Below are positions 8,690 to 16,599 of a stretch of DNA of 64,000 bases, piece by piece. Location of the stretch: assembly GCF_000613245.1 (NCBI RefSeq), contig NZ_HG964937.1, positions 1,016,122 through 1,080,121 of the forward strand, read 5' to 3'. The stretch is from Mycobacterium asiaticum DSM 44297 (GTDB lineage Bacteria; Actinomycetota; Actinomycetes; Mycobacteriales; Mycobacteriaceae). The notes beneath the pieces are model-generated. The model was not told the DNA's origin. It did not search any database and saw nothing but the letters and a program-made list of their open reading frames with translations. Made by a program: the position numbers and the translations under genes. Every line of letters begins with the position of its first letter. Position 1 is the stretch's first letter.

Positions 8690-9814
8690 GTGAAGCCGTT
8701 TCGCATCGATGTGCCCGACGATGTTCTCGAGGACCTGCAATCGCGACTGGCGCGCACCCGATGGCCGGAGGCCGAGTGCGTGGACGACTGGAGCCAGGGG
8801 ATTCCGCTGCGCTACACCCAGGACCTCGCCGCCTACTGGGCCAACCATTACGACTGGCGGGCGCGGGAGGCCGCGCTGAACCGATTCGACCATTTCGTCG
8901 ACCAGTTCGATGGGCTGGACATCCACTTCATCCATCAGCGGTCCCCGCACGAGGACGCGTTTCCGCTGTTGATCACCCACGGCTGGCCAGGCTCGATTGT
9001 GGAGTTCCACAAGGTAATTGAGCCGCTGACCGATCCTACCGCCCATGGCGGCCGCGCCGAGGACGCCTTCCACGTCATCTGCCCGTCGCTGCCCGGCTAC
9101 GGTTTCTCCGGGAAGCCAGGCCGCACCGGCTGGGGGGTAGAGAAGATCGCGCTTGTCTGGGAGGAGCTGATGCTGCGCCTGGGCTACCAGCGCTACGGCG
9201 CGCAGGGCGGCGACTGGGGCGCGGCCGTCACCACCCAGATCGGCCGTAATGGCGGCCACTGTGCGGGGATTCACCTGAACATGCCGCTGGGCATGCCCAC
9301 CAAGGAGACGCTGGCCGATCCCACGCCGGAGGAGCGGGCCGCGCTGGCCGCGCTGGCGGAGCACCGCAAATCGGGCACCGGCTACTCCAAGCAGCAGTCG
9401 ACGCGGCCGCAAACCGTGGGGTACGGACTGGTCGATTCGCCGGTGGGCCAGCTGGCTTGGATCGTGGAGAAGTTCTGGGCGTGGACGGACTGCGACGGGC
9501 ACCCGGAGAACGTGCTGACACGAGATGAGTTGCTGGACAACGTGATGCTGTATTGGGCGACGGCCACCGCGGCGTCCTCGGCCCGCTTGTACTGGGAGAG
9601 CTTCACGGTGTGGGGCGACACCAGCCGAGTCGAATTGCCGACCGGCGTGGCCGCTTTCCCGAAGGAAGTGCTGCGCGCGCCGCGGCGGTGGTGCGAGCCG
9701 AACTTCAACATCACCCACTGGACCACGATGCCGCGCGGTGGGCACTTCGCCGCGTTCGAGCAGCCGGAGTTGTTCGTCGAGGACGTCCGGAAGTTCTTCG
9801 CGACGGTGCGCTGA
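8690..9814 (+). CDS. epoxide hydrolase, alpha/beta-hydrolase fold
   Basis: A 374-residue enzyme of the microsomal epoxide hydrolase-like group. The first ~105 residues are the epoxide hydrolase N-terminal (EHN) domain. The oxyanion HGWPGS motif follows, and the nucleophile elbow is QGGDWGAAV with Asp175. The catalytic His lies in PRGGHFAAFEQPE near the C-terminus. Length and motif order suit a complete enzyme that adds water to an epoxide through an ester intermediate; the substrate is unknown (juvenile-hormone-type hydrolases and limonene-like substrates are precedents). GTG 8690 begins the EHN domain directly. No signal peptide, so cytoplasmic. The downstream spacer carries two copies of a 62-bp palindromic repeat. 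Confidence 0.85.
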   Translation: MKPFRIDVPDDVLEDLQSRLARTRWPEAECVDDWSQGIPLRYTQDLAAYWANHYDWRAREAALNRFDHFVDQFDGLDIHFIHQRSPHEDAFPLLITHGWPGSIVEFHKVIEPLTDPTAHGGRAEDAFHVICPSLPGYGFSGKPGRTGWGVEKIALVWEELMLRLGYQRYGAQGGDWGAAVTTQIGRNGGHCAGIHLNMPLGMPTKETLADPTPEERAALAALAEHRKSGTGYSKQQSTRPQTVGYGLVDSPVGQLAWIVEKFWAWTDCDGHPENVLTRDELLDNVMLYWATATAASSARLYWESFTVWGDTSRVELPTGVAAFPKEVLRAPRRWCEPNFNITHWTTMPRGGHFAAFEQPELFVEDVRKFFATVR

Positions 9815-9862
9815 GGCGTCGGCCGGGGTCACCCGGGCCGGCCGGCCCCCGTCGGGCCCCTC

Positions 9863-9924
9863 CGCCGAGTGTGCATCTCACGACGCGACACGCCGCGGGA
9901 GCGTCGTGGATCGCACGCTCGGCG
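9863..9924. repeat. 62-bp palindromic repeat, copy 1
   Basis: Imperfect inverted repeat with CGCCGAGTGTGC at the left end and GCACGCTCGGCG at the right, and a core CGACGCGACACGCCG. It is almost identical to copy 2 (9987) and shares the core with the copy at 18984. It lies between the epoxide hydrolase and glyoxalase-fold genes, which converge, so it could fold into a hairpin at the 3' end of either transcript. Confidence 0.85.
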
Positions 9925-9986
9925 GTATGCGGGGCGGCCCGCCGAGGTGCGCAGGGCCGGCCCTCGTCGGCCCCGCCGGGCCCCGT

Positions 9987-10048
9987 CGCCGAGTGTGCAT
10001 CTCACGACGCGACACGCCGCGGGAGCGTCGCGGATCGCACGCTCGGCG
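9987..10048. repeat. 62-bp palindromic repeat, copy 2
   Basis: Second copy of the same element, same orientation, 62 bp after copy 1. It differs from copy 1 at one position by eye (GTCGCGG for GTCGTGG). The ends CGCCGAG...CTCGGCG are intact. It ends 15 bp before the stop codon of the glyoxalase-fold gene on the other strand. Confidence 0.85.
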
Positions 10049-10063
10049 CAATAGAGGCGGGGG

Positions 10064-10456
10064 TCAGCCGGGCAAGGCGAAGAACTCCAGCGCGATACCG
10101 TCGGGATCCCGGAAGCTCGGCCCCGAGCCGTAGGGCGCATCGACGATGCCGCCGTGCTCGACGCCGAGGTCCTCGAGCACGCCGACCCATGTTTCGAGTT
10201 CCCTGCGCGAGCTACAGCCGAAGCCGACATGGTCCAGACCGACGCGAAACTCGCTGAACTTCTCATCGGGCGCGGCGCGGTCGTGCTGCACGATGCCGAA
10301 CAACGTGTTGCCGGCCAGCAGGAAAACCAGATGCCGGTAGCCGGCGTCGGTGTGTTCGTCGACCACCGGCTCACCGAACAGCCGCCGGTACCACGGGCCG
10401 CTGACCTCGAGGTCTCGCACCGTGACGGCGACGTGGTTGAGCGGTGGAAAGGGCAT
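10064..10456 (-). CDS. glyoxalase/bleomycin-resistance fold (VOC) protein
   Basis: A 130-residue vicinal-oxygen-chelate superfamily protein made of two beta-alpha-beta-beta-beta modules. The first begins LNHVAVTVRDLEVSGPWY and the second LDHVGFGCSSRRELETW. Potential metal ligands are His at the start of each module and the Glu in DPDGIALEFFALPG. Typical members are glyoxalases, dioxygenases or binding proteins; the reaction is not deducible. ATG 10456 is fixed by an AAGGAGG Shine-Dalgarno site 7 nt upstream. It is the second gene of a pair, following the MpaB-like gene by 14 bp, so the two are probably one transcript. Confidence 0.85.
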   Translation of the reverse strand: MPFPPLNHVAVTVRDLEVSGPWYRRLFGEPVVDEHTDAGYRHLVFLLAGNTLFGIVQHDRAAPDEKFSEFRVGLDHVGFGCSSRRELETWVGVLEDLGVEHGGIVDAPYGSGPSFRDPDGIALEFFALPG

Positions 10457-10470
10457 TGCCGACCTCCTTG

Positions 10471-11286
10471 CTAGACGACGCGCAGGCCGCGACGCGCGCG
10501 AAACCGCATGTCCCACAAGTAAATCTGATAGATGAGCAGCCACGCCCGGTGGGGTATCAGGCGGTCGGCGAGCCGCAGCGCCCAGAGCAGCCATTCGAAC
10601 CGGCGCTGCTGAGAATCCGACCAGTCCAGCCGCATCATCGCGCGGAACTCCGGTGCCAGGAACCCCGTTGTGGCGAACAGGTTGAACGGTCCGGCCAGCG
10701 CCCGCAGCGGCAGCGGCAGGAACGCCATGGCGGCCACCCCGCGCAAATGCTCACGCACCGGCGGGTCGATCCGCAGGTCGTCCAGGGACCGCTTCCAGTA
10801 CTCCTCGAACGCGACCCGGTCGGCCGGCCACATGCTGTCCGGCACCTGCAGAGTGGTGCCCAGTCGCCTGGCGTCCTGGTAGACCGCGTCGGCACTGGAG
10901 TCGTCGAGTGGCCCGTGCAGGAATTCGTGCTGTTCCACGAAATACCGGTAGAGGCACGCCGCCACCCACAGTTGCAACTTCGGGTTGAACGCGTTGTAGG
11001 GCACCGGGCTCGACGGCCGCGAGCGGACCTGCCGGTGTGCGGTGTCGACGGCGCTGCGCATCAGTTTGCGGTCGGCTTCGGTGCCGATCGTCGCGACGGC
11101 TAGGTACGTGCCGGTGGTGCGCGCCCGCTTGAACGGGTGCTTGTAGACATTGCCGCTGTCTACCGGGCTCTCCAGTACTCCGTAGCCGACGCCCGGCAGC
11201 GACAACTGCATGATGACGTTCGCCGCGGGCAGCAACATCGCCGCCGGGTTCAACAGGTCGGCCACCCTGGTTGCGGGTCGCTTCAT
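10471..11286 (-). CDS. MpaB-like oxygenase family protein (DUF2236; Rv2237-like)
   Basis: A 271-residue member of the DUF2236 family, named after fungal MpaB, an oxygenase of mycophenolic acid synthesis. Family features visible are a conserved GVLESPVDSGNVYKHP-type start, the segment QVRSRPSSPVPYNAFNP (a degenerate G-x-x-Y-x-A/P-x-P), an LQLWVAACLYRYFVEQHEF helix, and a C-terminal RRFEWLLWALRLADRL helix. It matches the gene that neighbours cobD in M. tuberculosis (Rv2237), as far as I recall. Substrate unknown. It is followed 14 bp later by the glyoxalase-fold gene and is divergent from cobD, whose start is about 60 bp away. Confidence 0.8.
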   Translation of the reverse strand: MKRPATRVADLLNPAAMLLPAANVIMQLSLPGVGYGVLESPVDSGNVYKHPFKRARTTGTYLAVATIGTEADRKLMRSAVDTAHRQVRSRPSSPVPYNAFNPKLQLWVAACLYRYFVEQHEFLHGPLDDSSADAVYQDARRLGTTLQVPDSMWPADRVAFEEYWKRSLDDLRIDPPVREHLRGVAAMAFLPLPLRALAGPFNLFATTGFLAPEFRAMMRLDWSDSQQRRFEWLLWALRLADRLIPHRAWLLIYQIYLWDMRFRARRGLRVV

Positions 11287-11346
11287 TGCGAGTACCCCAT
11301 GCGGTCGAGTAGATCACGAATGCGGCGGTTATGAGACGCTGCGTTG

Positions 11347-12300
11347 GTGCTTGCGTCGACACGGCAGAGCCGCATGGTCGGCGTGCTGGTGGGCTACCTC
11401 GCGGACCTGGCGCTGGGTGATCCCCAACGAGGTCACCCCGTCGCCGTGTTCGGTGCGGCGGCAGGGAAATTGGAGCGGGTCACCTACCGCGATGCCCGGT
11501 TCGCCGGTGCGGCGCACGTGACAATGTTGGTGGCCGGTGCCGGTCTATTGGGCGCGGCGTTGGAGCGGGGCCGAGCGCCACACCGCGCCGCGGCCGTCGC
11601 CGCCGCCACCTGGACCGCGCTGGGCGGCACTTCGTTGGCGCGCACCGGAGCCGACATGGCGGCATTGCTGGCGGCCGGGAATGTTGAGGATGCGCGGATG
11701 CTGCTCCCGTCGCTGTGCGGGCGCGACCCCGCGCTGCTGGATGCCGCCGGTCTGACGCGCGCGGCGCTGGAGTCGGTGGCGGAGAACACCTCCGACGCCC
11801 AGGTGGCGCCGCTGCTGTGGGCCGCGGCCGGCGGCGCGCCCGGGGTTCTGATGTACCGCGCCGTCAACACGTTGGATGCCATGGTCGGTCATCGATCCCC
11901 GCGTTATCGCAAGTTCGGTTGGGCGGCAGCGCGATTGGACGATGTCATGAACTACGTAGGGGCGCGGGTGACCGGCGCGCTGGTGGTGGCCTGCGCGCCG
12001 TTGATCGGCGGATCTCCGACGGGGGCGGTGCGGGCCTGGCGGCGCGACGCGGCCGGCCATCCCAGCCCCAACGCCGGAGTGGTGGAGGCGGCGTTCGCCG
12101 GGGCGCTCGGGGTGCGCCTCGGGGGGCCGACCCAGTACCACCACGAACTCGAGATCCGGCCGGTTCTGGGTGACGGCGGACCACCGGCGGTGCATGACCT
12201 TCGACGAGCGGTGCGGTTATCACGGGTGGTGCAGGCGGGTGCGGTGGCGGTGGCGCTGGCGGCCGCCGCAGTGAGCGACACCTACCGGCGGCGCCCGTAG
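11347..12300 (+). CDS. cobD: adenosylcobinamide-phosphate synthase CobD (CbiB)
   Basis: Integral membrane enzyme that joins the aminopropanol (or its phosphate) to adenosylcobyric acid, giving adenosylcobinamide (phosphate), a late step of vitamin B12 synthesis. The family motifs are clear: GYLADLALGDPQRGHPVAVFG at the N-terminus, then SVAENTSDAQVAPLLW, then YRAVNTLDAMVGHRSPRY, FGWAAARLDDVMNYVGAR and HPSPNAGVVEAAFAGALGV. Length (317 residues) is normal. Start GTG 11347 is preceded directly by a TTG (11344); alignment from memory with the M. tuberculosis protein favours the GTG. Its 3' end overlaps the end of the convergent SURF1 gene by 19 bp. The substrate amine comes from CobC, encoded 2 kb downstream. 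Confidence 0.93.
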   Translation: MLASTRQSRMVGVLVGYLADLALGDPQRGHPVAVFGAAAGKLERVTYRDARFAGAAHVTMLVAGAGLLGAALERGRAPHRAAAVAAATWTALGGTSLARTGADMAALLAAGNVEDARMLLPSLCGRDPALLDAAGLTRAALESVAENTSDAQVAPLLWAAAGGAPGVLMYRAVNTLDAMVGHRSPRYRKFGWAAARLDDVMNYVGARVTGALVVACAPLIGGSPTGAVRAWRRDAAGHPSPNAGVVEAAFAGALGVRLGGPTQYHHELEIRPVLGDGGPPAVHDLRRAVRLSRVVQAGAVAVALAAAAVSDTYRRRP

Positions 12301-13139
12301 CGATCGGCAAGCTTCTCCTCCACGGTCGTCGGCTGATCAGGCGCCGGCTTCGCCTCGTCTGGACGCGCCCCGGCCGCGGAGATCTCCTTCTCCCGACGAC
12401 GGGCCCGCACCTCGGAGTAGACGAAGTACCCCAATGCGACCGGGGCCAGCACGCCGAACAGGATCCATTGAATGCCATAGGAGAGGAACGGCCCGGCATC
12501 CAGGCGTGGCACCCCGATCACGCCGAGCCCGCCGGGCTGGTCGTCGACCAATTGCAGGTACGACCCGGCCAGCGGCACCCCGGTCAGCGTCGACACCTGT
12601 TCGGTGCTGATCGAAAAGACCTGCTGGTAGCCATCTCTGGTGAACGGGTCTTTGCCCTGCACGGTCGGCTCGGAATCGCGCAGGCGCGCGGTGATCGTCA
12701 CCGTGTTCTCCGGTGGCGGCGGGATCGGCGGAATGTGGGAACCCTGCTCGGGCCGGACGTACCCGCGATCCACCAGCACGGTCGGACCGCCGTCGACGGC
12801 GAACGGGGCCAGCACCTCGAACGCCTGATCGCCCTCGACCACCCGCAGTCGGGCCAGCACCCGGATGCCGGGCAAGTAATGACCCGTGGCGGTCACCTTG
12901 CGCCACTGCTGCCCCTTGGTAGGCGAATCCTGTTGGGGGATAAGGGAGTTCAACGGCACCGGGGCGGCGTTGAGAGAATCGGCGAGTTGCTGGTTCTCCC
13001 GGGAGGTCTTGGTGTTCTTGCCCAGCTGCCACGGCGCCAGGACGGTGAAACACAGGTAGGTGAACGCGATGCACACCAGGGCCAGCGCCAGCCAGCTCGG
13101 CCGCAGTAGGAACCTCAAACTGCGATTCCGCGGGGGCAT
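12282..13139 (-). CDS. SURF1 family membrane protein (Rv2235-like)
   Basis: A 285-residue SURF1-family protein, implicated in assembly of the aa3-type cytochrome c oxidase. Topology is typical: one membrane helix near the N-terminus (residues ~15-35, SWLALALVCIAFTYLCFTVL), a large extracytoplasmic domain, and a second helix near residues 225-245 (IQWILFGVLAPVALGYFVY). The SURF1 signature is present around GTVLVDRGYV-type sequence (PTVLVDRGYVRPEQGS). A charged tail of ~40 residues follows. Start ATG 13139 overlaps the stop of ptpA (ATGA), so the two are translationally coupled. The 3' end overlaps cobD by 19 bp. Confidence 0.88.
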   Translation of the reverse strand: MPPRNRSLRFLLRPSWLALALVCIAFTYLCFTVLAPWQLGKNTKTSRENQQLADSLNAAPVPLNSLIPQQDSPTKGQQWRKVTATGHYLPGIRVLARLRVVEGDQAFEVLAPFAVDGGPTVLVDRGYVRPEQGSHIPPIPPPPENTVTITARLRDSEPTVQGKDPFTRDGYQQVFSISTEQVSTLTGVPLAGSYLQLVDDQPGGLGVIGVPRLDAGPFLSYGIQWILFGVLAPVALGYFVYSEVRARRREKEISAAGARPDEAKPAPDQPTTVEEKLADRYGRRR

Positions 13140-13633
13140 CAACCCGATCCGTTCTGGGCGAGTCGCTCGTCCACCCAGGCGTGCAGGCCGGGCAGGGCGG
13201 CTTCGATGACGTCGAACACCTCTTTGAAGTCGTTCTGGTCGCCGTAGTACGGATCCTCGACGTCCAGTGCATATGCGCCCGACCGCGGGTCGAAGGACCG
13301 CAACATGCGCAGCCGGTCGTCGTCCACCCCGAGCTGGCGCAGCAACTGCGCGTGATTGCGACCCAGGGCGATCACCAGGTCCGCCGCCAAATGATCGTCC
13401 TCGACCTGAGCGGCGCGGTGGTCGGTGGGGTAGCCGTGCTCGCGCAGCACCCGCTTGGCCCGAAGGTCGGCCCCCTCGCCGACGTGCCAGTTGCCGGTTC
13501 CGGCGCTGGTCACCCGCACCACGTCACCCAGGCCGCGCTGCTGGATCTGGTGGGCGAACATCTTCTCGGCCATCGGCGAACGGCAGATGTTGCCGGTGCA
13601 TACAAACGTCACGTGCAGCTTCGACTCAGACAC
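13139..13633 (-). CDS. ptpA: low-molecular-weight protein tyrosine phosphatase PtpA
   Basis: Low-molecular-weight tyrosine phosphatase. In M. tuberculosis PtpA is secreted into macrophages and blocks phagosome acidification. The P-loop CTGNICRS (C12-R18) carries the nucleophile and phosphate-binding Arg, and the general acid is the Asp in DVEDPYY near residue 125. The length of 164 residues is normal. GTG 13633 lies inside the end of ptkA: the two genes overlap by 8 bp and the phosphatase is translated as the second gene of the unit. The third gene, SURF1, overlaps by 4 bp. No signal peptide is visible, as in the known protein. Host interaction in this species is inference. Confidence 0.93.
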   Translation of the reverse strand: MSESKLHVTFVCTGNICRSPMAEKMFAHQIQQRGLGDVVRVTSAGTGNWHVGEGADLRAKRVLREHGYPTDHRAAQVEDDHLAADLVIALGRNHAQLLRQLGVDDDRLRMLRSFDPRSGAYALDVEDPYYGDQNDFKEVFDVIEAALPGLHAWVDERLAQNGSG

Positions 13634-14303
13634 CCAGCACCTTCCGAAGCTCCTCGATGGTCGCGACGTGCGTGACCAGGGTTGGACCGGCGGACGAGTC
13701 CGGGTCCGCGAAGTCGGTGCGCCCGTAACCCCAGCCGACCACCACGGTGTCGATGCCGTGCGCGGCCGCGCCGTGCACGTCATGGCTGCGGTCACCGACC
13801 ATGAGAATGCGCTCGGGCAACGGCCTCAGCTGCTCCAGCGCGTGCGCCAACACGTCGGCCTTGGATTTACGCGAGCCGTCCGGGCTGGCGCCGGCGATCA
13901 CCTCGAAATGCTGGGCCAGCCCGAAGTGCCCCAAGATGCGGTGCGCCGTGGGCTCCAGCTTTGAGGTCGCCACGGCCAGCCGGACGCCGTTGGCTTCCAG
14001 GTCGGCCAGCAGCGGTTCGATGCCGTCGAACAGGCTGTTCATCGCCCAACCCCGGCTGCCGTACTCGGCGCGGAAAGCCGCGAACGCCTCATCGGCGCGC
14101 CCGTCGAGCTCCATCGCGCGAAAGGTCTCGTCCATCGGCGGCCCGACGATCTGAGCGGCCAGATCCCCGTCCGGGATGGCCGCACCGATGTGGGTCAGCG
14201 CATGCCGAAAACTGGCCACGATGCCGACGGCCGAATCGGTGAGGGTGCCGTCGAGATCGAAAATCACCAGCTGCGGTGCCTCGTCGGTGATCGAACCTGT
14301 CAC
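13626..14303 (-). CDS. ptkA: HAD-family protein tyrosine kinase PtkA (short form)
   Basis: Haloacid dehalogenase-superfamily protein whose M. tuberculosis orthologue (Rv2232) is reported as a tyrosine kinase that phosphorylates PtpA. HAD motif I is FDLDGTLTDSA, motif II lies in VAVATSK-like sequence (LAVATSKLEPT), motif III Lys is in GSRKSKADV, and motif IV is MVGDRSHDV. The C-terminal WGYGRTDF tyrosine region is kept. From GTG 14303 the protein has 226 residues. The ~75-residue disordered N-terminal tail of the M. tuberculosis protein is missing, and only 87 bp separate this start from the divergent cobC. A CACAAT hexamer 6 nt before the GTG may be a leaderless -10. First gene of the ptkA-ptpA-SURF1 unit. 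Confidence 0.85.
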   Translation of the reverse strand: MTGSITDEAPQLVIFDLDGTLTDSAVGIVASFRHALTHIGAAIPDGDLAAQIVGPPMDETFRAMELDGRADEAFAAFRAEYGSRGWAMNSLFDGIEPLLADLEANGVRLAVATSKLEPTAHRILGHFGLAQHFEVIAGASPDGSRKSKADVLAHALEQLRPLPERILMVGDRSHDVHGAAAHGIDTVVVGWGYGRTDFADPDSSAGPTLVTHVATIEELRKVLGV

Positions 14304-14377
14304 GGTCCCATTGTGGTTGATGGCGCCGCGCGGGTGCGCCGTGGTGCTCCCGATGCCTACTTCGGGTACTGGCGCAC

Positions 14378-14383
14378 TAGTGT
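14378..14383 (+). promoter_or_regulatory. -10 hexamer of a leaderless promoter for cobC
   Basis: TAGTGT followed by 7 nt and GTG 14391. In mycobacteria a TANNNT hexamer 6-8 nt before the start codon marks leaderless transcripts. This supports GTG 14391 as the start, since no Shine-Dalgarno site is present. Confidence 0.55.
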
Positions 14384-14390
14384 TTCTGAG

Positions 14391-15455
14391 GTGGCTGGTC
14401 TGGATCAGAGCGCGTCGGCCCGCATGTCGCGGGCCCGCTATCACGGTGATCAAGACGTGCTGCCCGGCATGCTCGACTTCGCGGTCAACGTCCGTCATGC
14501 ACAGCCGCCGTCCTGGCTGATAGCGCAGCTGAGCGCACGGCTGACGGATCTGGCCCGCTACCCGGGCGACGCCGAGGTGCGCGCCGCCCAGGACGCAGCC
14601 GCCACCCGGCACGGCCGCGAGCCCGCCGAGGTCCTGCCGCTGGCAGGTGCCGCCGAAGGATTCGCGTTGCTGCCCAACTTGCGGCCCCGCCGCGCGGCGC
14701 TCATCGCGCCGTCGTTCACCGAGCCGGAGGCGGCGCTGACGGCGGCCGGAATCCCGGTCCACCACGTGGTTCTGCGGCCGCCGTTCACCCTCGATACGGC
14801 GCGGGTCCCCGAGGACGCGGACCTGGTGGTGGTGGGAAATCCGACCAACCCGACGTCGGTGCTGCACACCCGCGAGCAACTGCGGGCGCTGCGCCGGCCG
14901 GGACGGATCGTCGTCGTCGACGAGGCCTTCGCCGACGCGCTGCCCGGCGAACCGGAATCGCTTGCCGGCGAAGCCCTGCCCGACGTGCTGGTGCTGCGCA
15001 GCCTGACCAAGACGTGGGCGCTGGCGGGGCTGCGCGTGGGTTATGCGCTCGGGTCACCTGATGTGCTGGCCCGGTTGACGGCGCAGCGCGCGCATTGGCC
15101 GGTGGGGACCCTGCAGCTCACCGCGATCGCGGCCTGCTGCAGCCCGCGAGCCGTGGCCGAGGCCGCCGCCGATGCCGCGCGGTTGGCCGCCGCCCGCGCG
15201 GCCATGGTCGCCGGTTTGGCGTCGGTGGGTGTCGACGTGGTCGCCGGCCGGGCCCCGTTCGTCTTGTTCCGCAGCCCCGACGCCGAGTGGATCCGGAACC
15301 GGTTGGTTGGCAGCGGTATTGCGGTGCGGCGGTGTGACACCTTCGTCGGCTTGGACGCGACGTACCTGCGGGCGGCGGTGCGTCCGGAGTGGTCGCGACT
15401 GGTCGAATCGATCGCCGAGACGCTGGCCGGCCTGCACAGTGGGAGTCGCCGGTGA
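14391..15455 (+). CDS. cobC: threonine-phosphate decarboxylase-type aminotransferase CobC
   Basis: PLP-dependent fold-type I enzyme that by homology provides the (R)-1-amino-2-propanol (phosphate) arm of cobalamin by decarboxylating threonine phosphate. Seen in the sequence: GAAEGFALLP near residue 90, VVGNPTNPTSVLH (PLP ring contact), VVVDEAFADALPGE, and the PLP lysine in LRSLTKTWALAGLRVGYALG. The protein has 354 residues. GTG 14391 is supported by a TAGTGT hexamer 7 nt upstream. It heads a tight operon: the Nif3-like gene starts inside the stop codon (GTGA), followed by the zinc-ribbon gene and the RNase HI/phosphatase gene. Together with cobD and the CobC-type phosphatase domain this is a small cobalamin cluster. 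Confidence 0.9.
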   Translation: MAGLDQSASARMSRARYHGDQDVLPGMLDFAVNVRHAQPPSWLIAQLSARLTDLARYPGDAEVRAAQDAAATRHGREPAEVLPLAGAAEGFALLPNLRPRRAALIAPSFTEPEAALTAAGIPVHHVVLRPPFTLDTARVPEDADLVVVGNPTNPTSVLHTREQLRALRRPGRIVVVDEAFADALPGEPESLAGEALPDVLVLRSLTKTWALAGLRVGYALGSPDVLARLTAQRAHWPVGTLQLTAIAACCSPRAVAEAAADAARLAAARAAMVAGLASVGVDVVAGRAPFVLFRSPDAEWIRNRLVGSGIAVRRCDTFVGLDATYLRAAVRPEWSRLVESIAETLAGLHSGSRR

Positions 15456-16582
15456 GCGTGCGGCTGGCCGACATCATCGAGGTGCTGGACGAGGCGTACC
15501 CGCCTCGGCTGGCCGAGTCCTGGGACTCGGTGGGCCTGGTGTGCGGTGACCCCGCCGACCCTGTCGATTCGGTGACCATCGCCATCGACGCGACGCCCGC
15601 GGTCGTCGACGAGGTCCCCGACGGCGGCCTGTTACTCGCTCACCATCCGCTGCTGTTGCGCGGGGTCGACACGGTCGCTGCCAGCACGCCGAAGGGTGCG
15701 CTGATCCACCGCCTGATCCGTTCCGACCGGGCGCTGTTCACCGCCCACACCAACGCCGACTCGGCCGCACCGGGGGTTTCTGACGCGCTGGCCGACGCAC
15801 TCGGCCTGACGGTCGAGGGCGTGCTCGAGCCGTCGCCGCCCGTGGCCGATCTGGACAAGTGGGTCATCTACGTGCCGCAGGAGAACGCCGACGCGGTGCG
15901 CGAGGCCGTGTTCGCAGCGGGCGCCGGCCAGATCGGCGATTACTCGCACTGCAGCTGGAGCGTCACCGGCATCGGACAGTTCCTGCCGCACGACGGGGCG
16001 GCTCCGGCGATCGGCAGTGTCGGGACCGTCGAACAGGTCACCGAGGACCGGGTCGAGGTAGTCGCCCCGGCCCGCTCACGGGGTGCGGTGCTGGCGGCGA
16101 TGCGCGCCGCGCACCCCTACGAGGAGCCGGCCTTCGACACCTTCACCATGGCTCCGCCGCCCGCCGACACCGGTCTGGGCCGCATCGGCACACTGGCCCG
16201 ACCCGAACGGCTCGCCGACTTCGTATCCCGCGTCGGCGCCGCGTTGCCTTCCACGTCGTGGGGTGTGCGCGCCGCCGGTGATCCCGACGCGCCGGTGTCG
16301 CGGGTCGCGGTCTGCGGGGGAGCCGGAGACTCATTATTGGGTGCGGTAGCTGGGGCCGGTGTGCAGGCTTATGTCACGGCCGACCTGCGTCACCATCCGG
16401 CCGACGAGCATTGCCGGGCGTCGGAGGTGGCGCTGATCGACGTGGCGCACTGGGCAAGCGAATTCCCGTGGTGCGGGCAAGCGGCGGACGTGCTCCGCTC
16501 GGCGTTCGGGCCCGCGCTGGCGGTGCGGGTGTCTGACATCCGCACCGATCCGTGGAATCTGTGCGCCGGGAACCAGACCTGA
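15452..16582 (+). CDS. Nif3-like dinuclear metal-centre protein (Rv2230c-like)
   Basis: A 376-residue member of the Nif3/GTP cyclohydrolase I type 2 family. The N-terminal Nif3 half carries the metal-binding LLLAHHPLLL and the Asp/His-containing FTAHTNADSA. An inserted PII-like domain follows (residues ~125-235), with IYVPQENADAVREAVFAAGAG. The second Nif3 half holds TADLRHHPADEH and LIDVAHWASE, which supply the remaining metal ligands. All expected histidines are visible. The molecular function of the family is unsettled. GTG 15452 overlaps the cobC stop (GTGA) and the zinc-ribbon gene starts 17 bp after its stop, so it is the second gene of the cobC operon. Confidence 0.88.
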   Translation: MSVRLADIIEVLDEAYPPRLAESWDSVGLVCGDPADPVDSVTIAIDATPAVVDEVPDGGLLLAHHPLLLRGVDTVAASTPKGALIHRLIRSDRALFTAHTNADSAAPGVSDALADALGLTVEGVLEPSPPVADLDKWVIYVPQENADAVREAVFAAGAGQIGDYSHCSWSVTGIGQFLPHDGAAPAIGSVGTVEQVTEDRVEVVAPARSRGAVLAAMRAAHPYEEPAFDTFTMAPPPADTGLGRIGTLARPERLADFVSRVGAALPSTSWGVRAAGDPDAPVSRVAVCGGAGDSLLGAVAGAGVQAYVTADLRHHPADEHCRASEVALIDVAHWASEFPWCGQAADVLRSAFGPALAVRVSDIRTDPWNLCAGNQT

Positions 16583-16599
16583 AAGAGACCTAGGAGATC

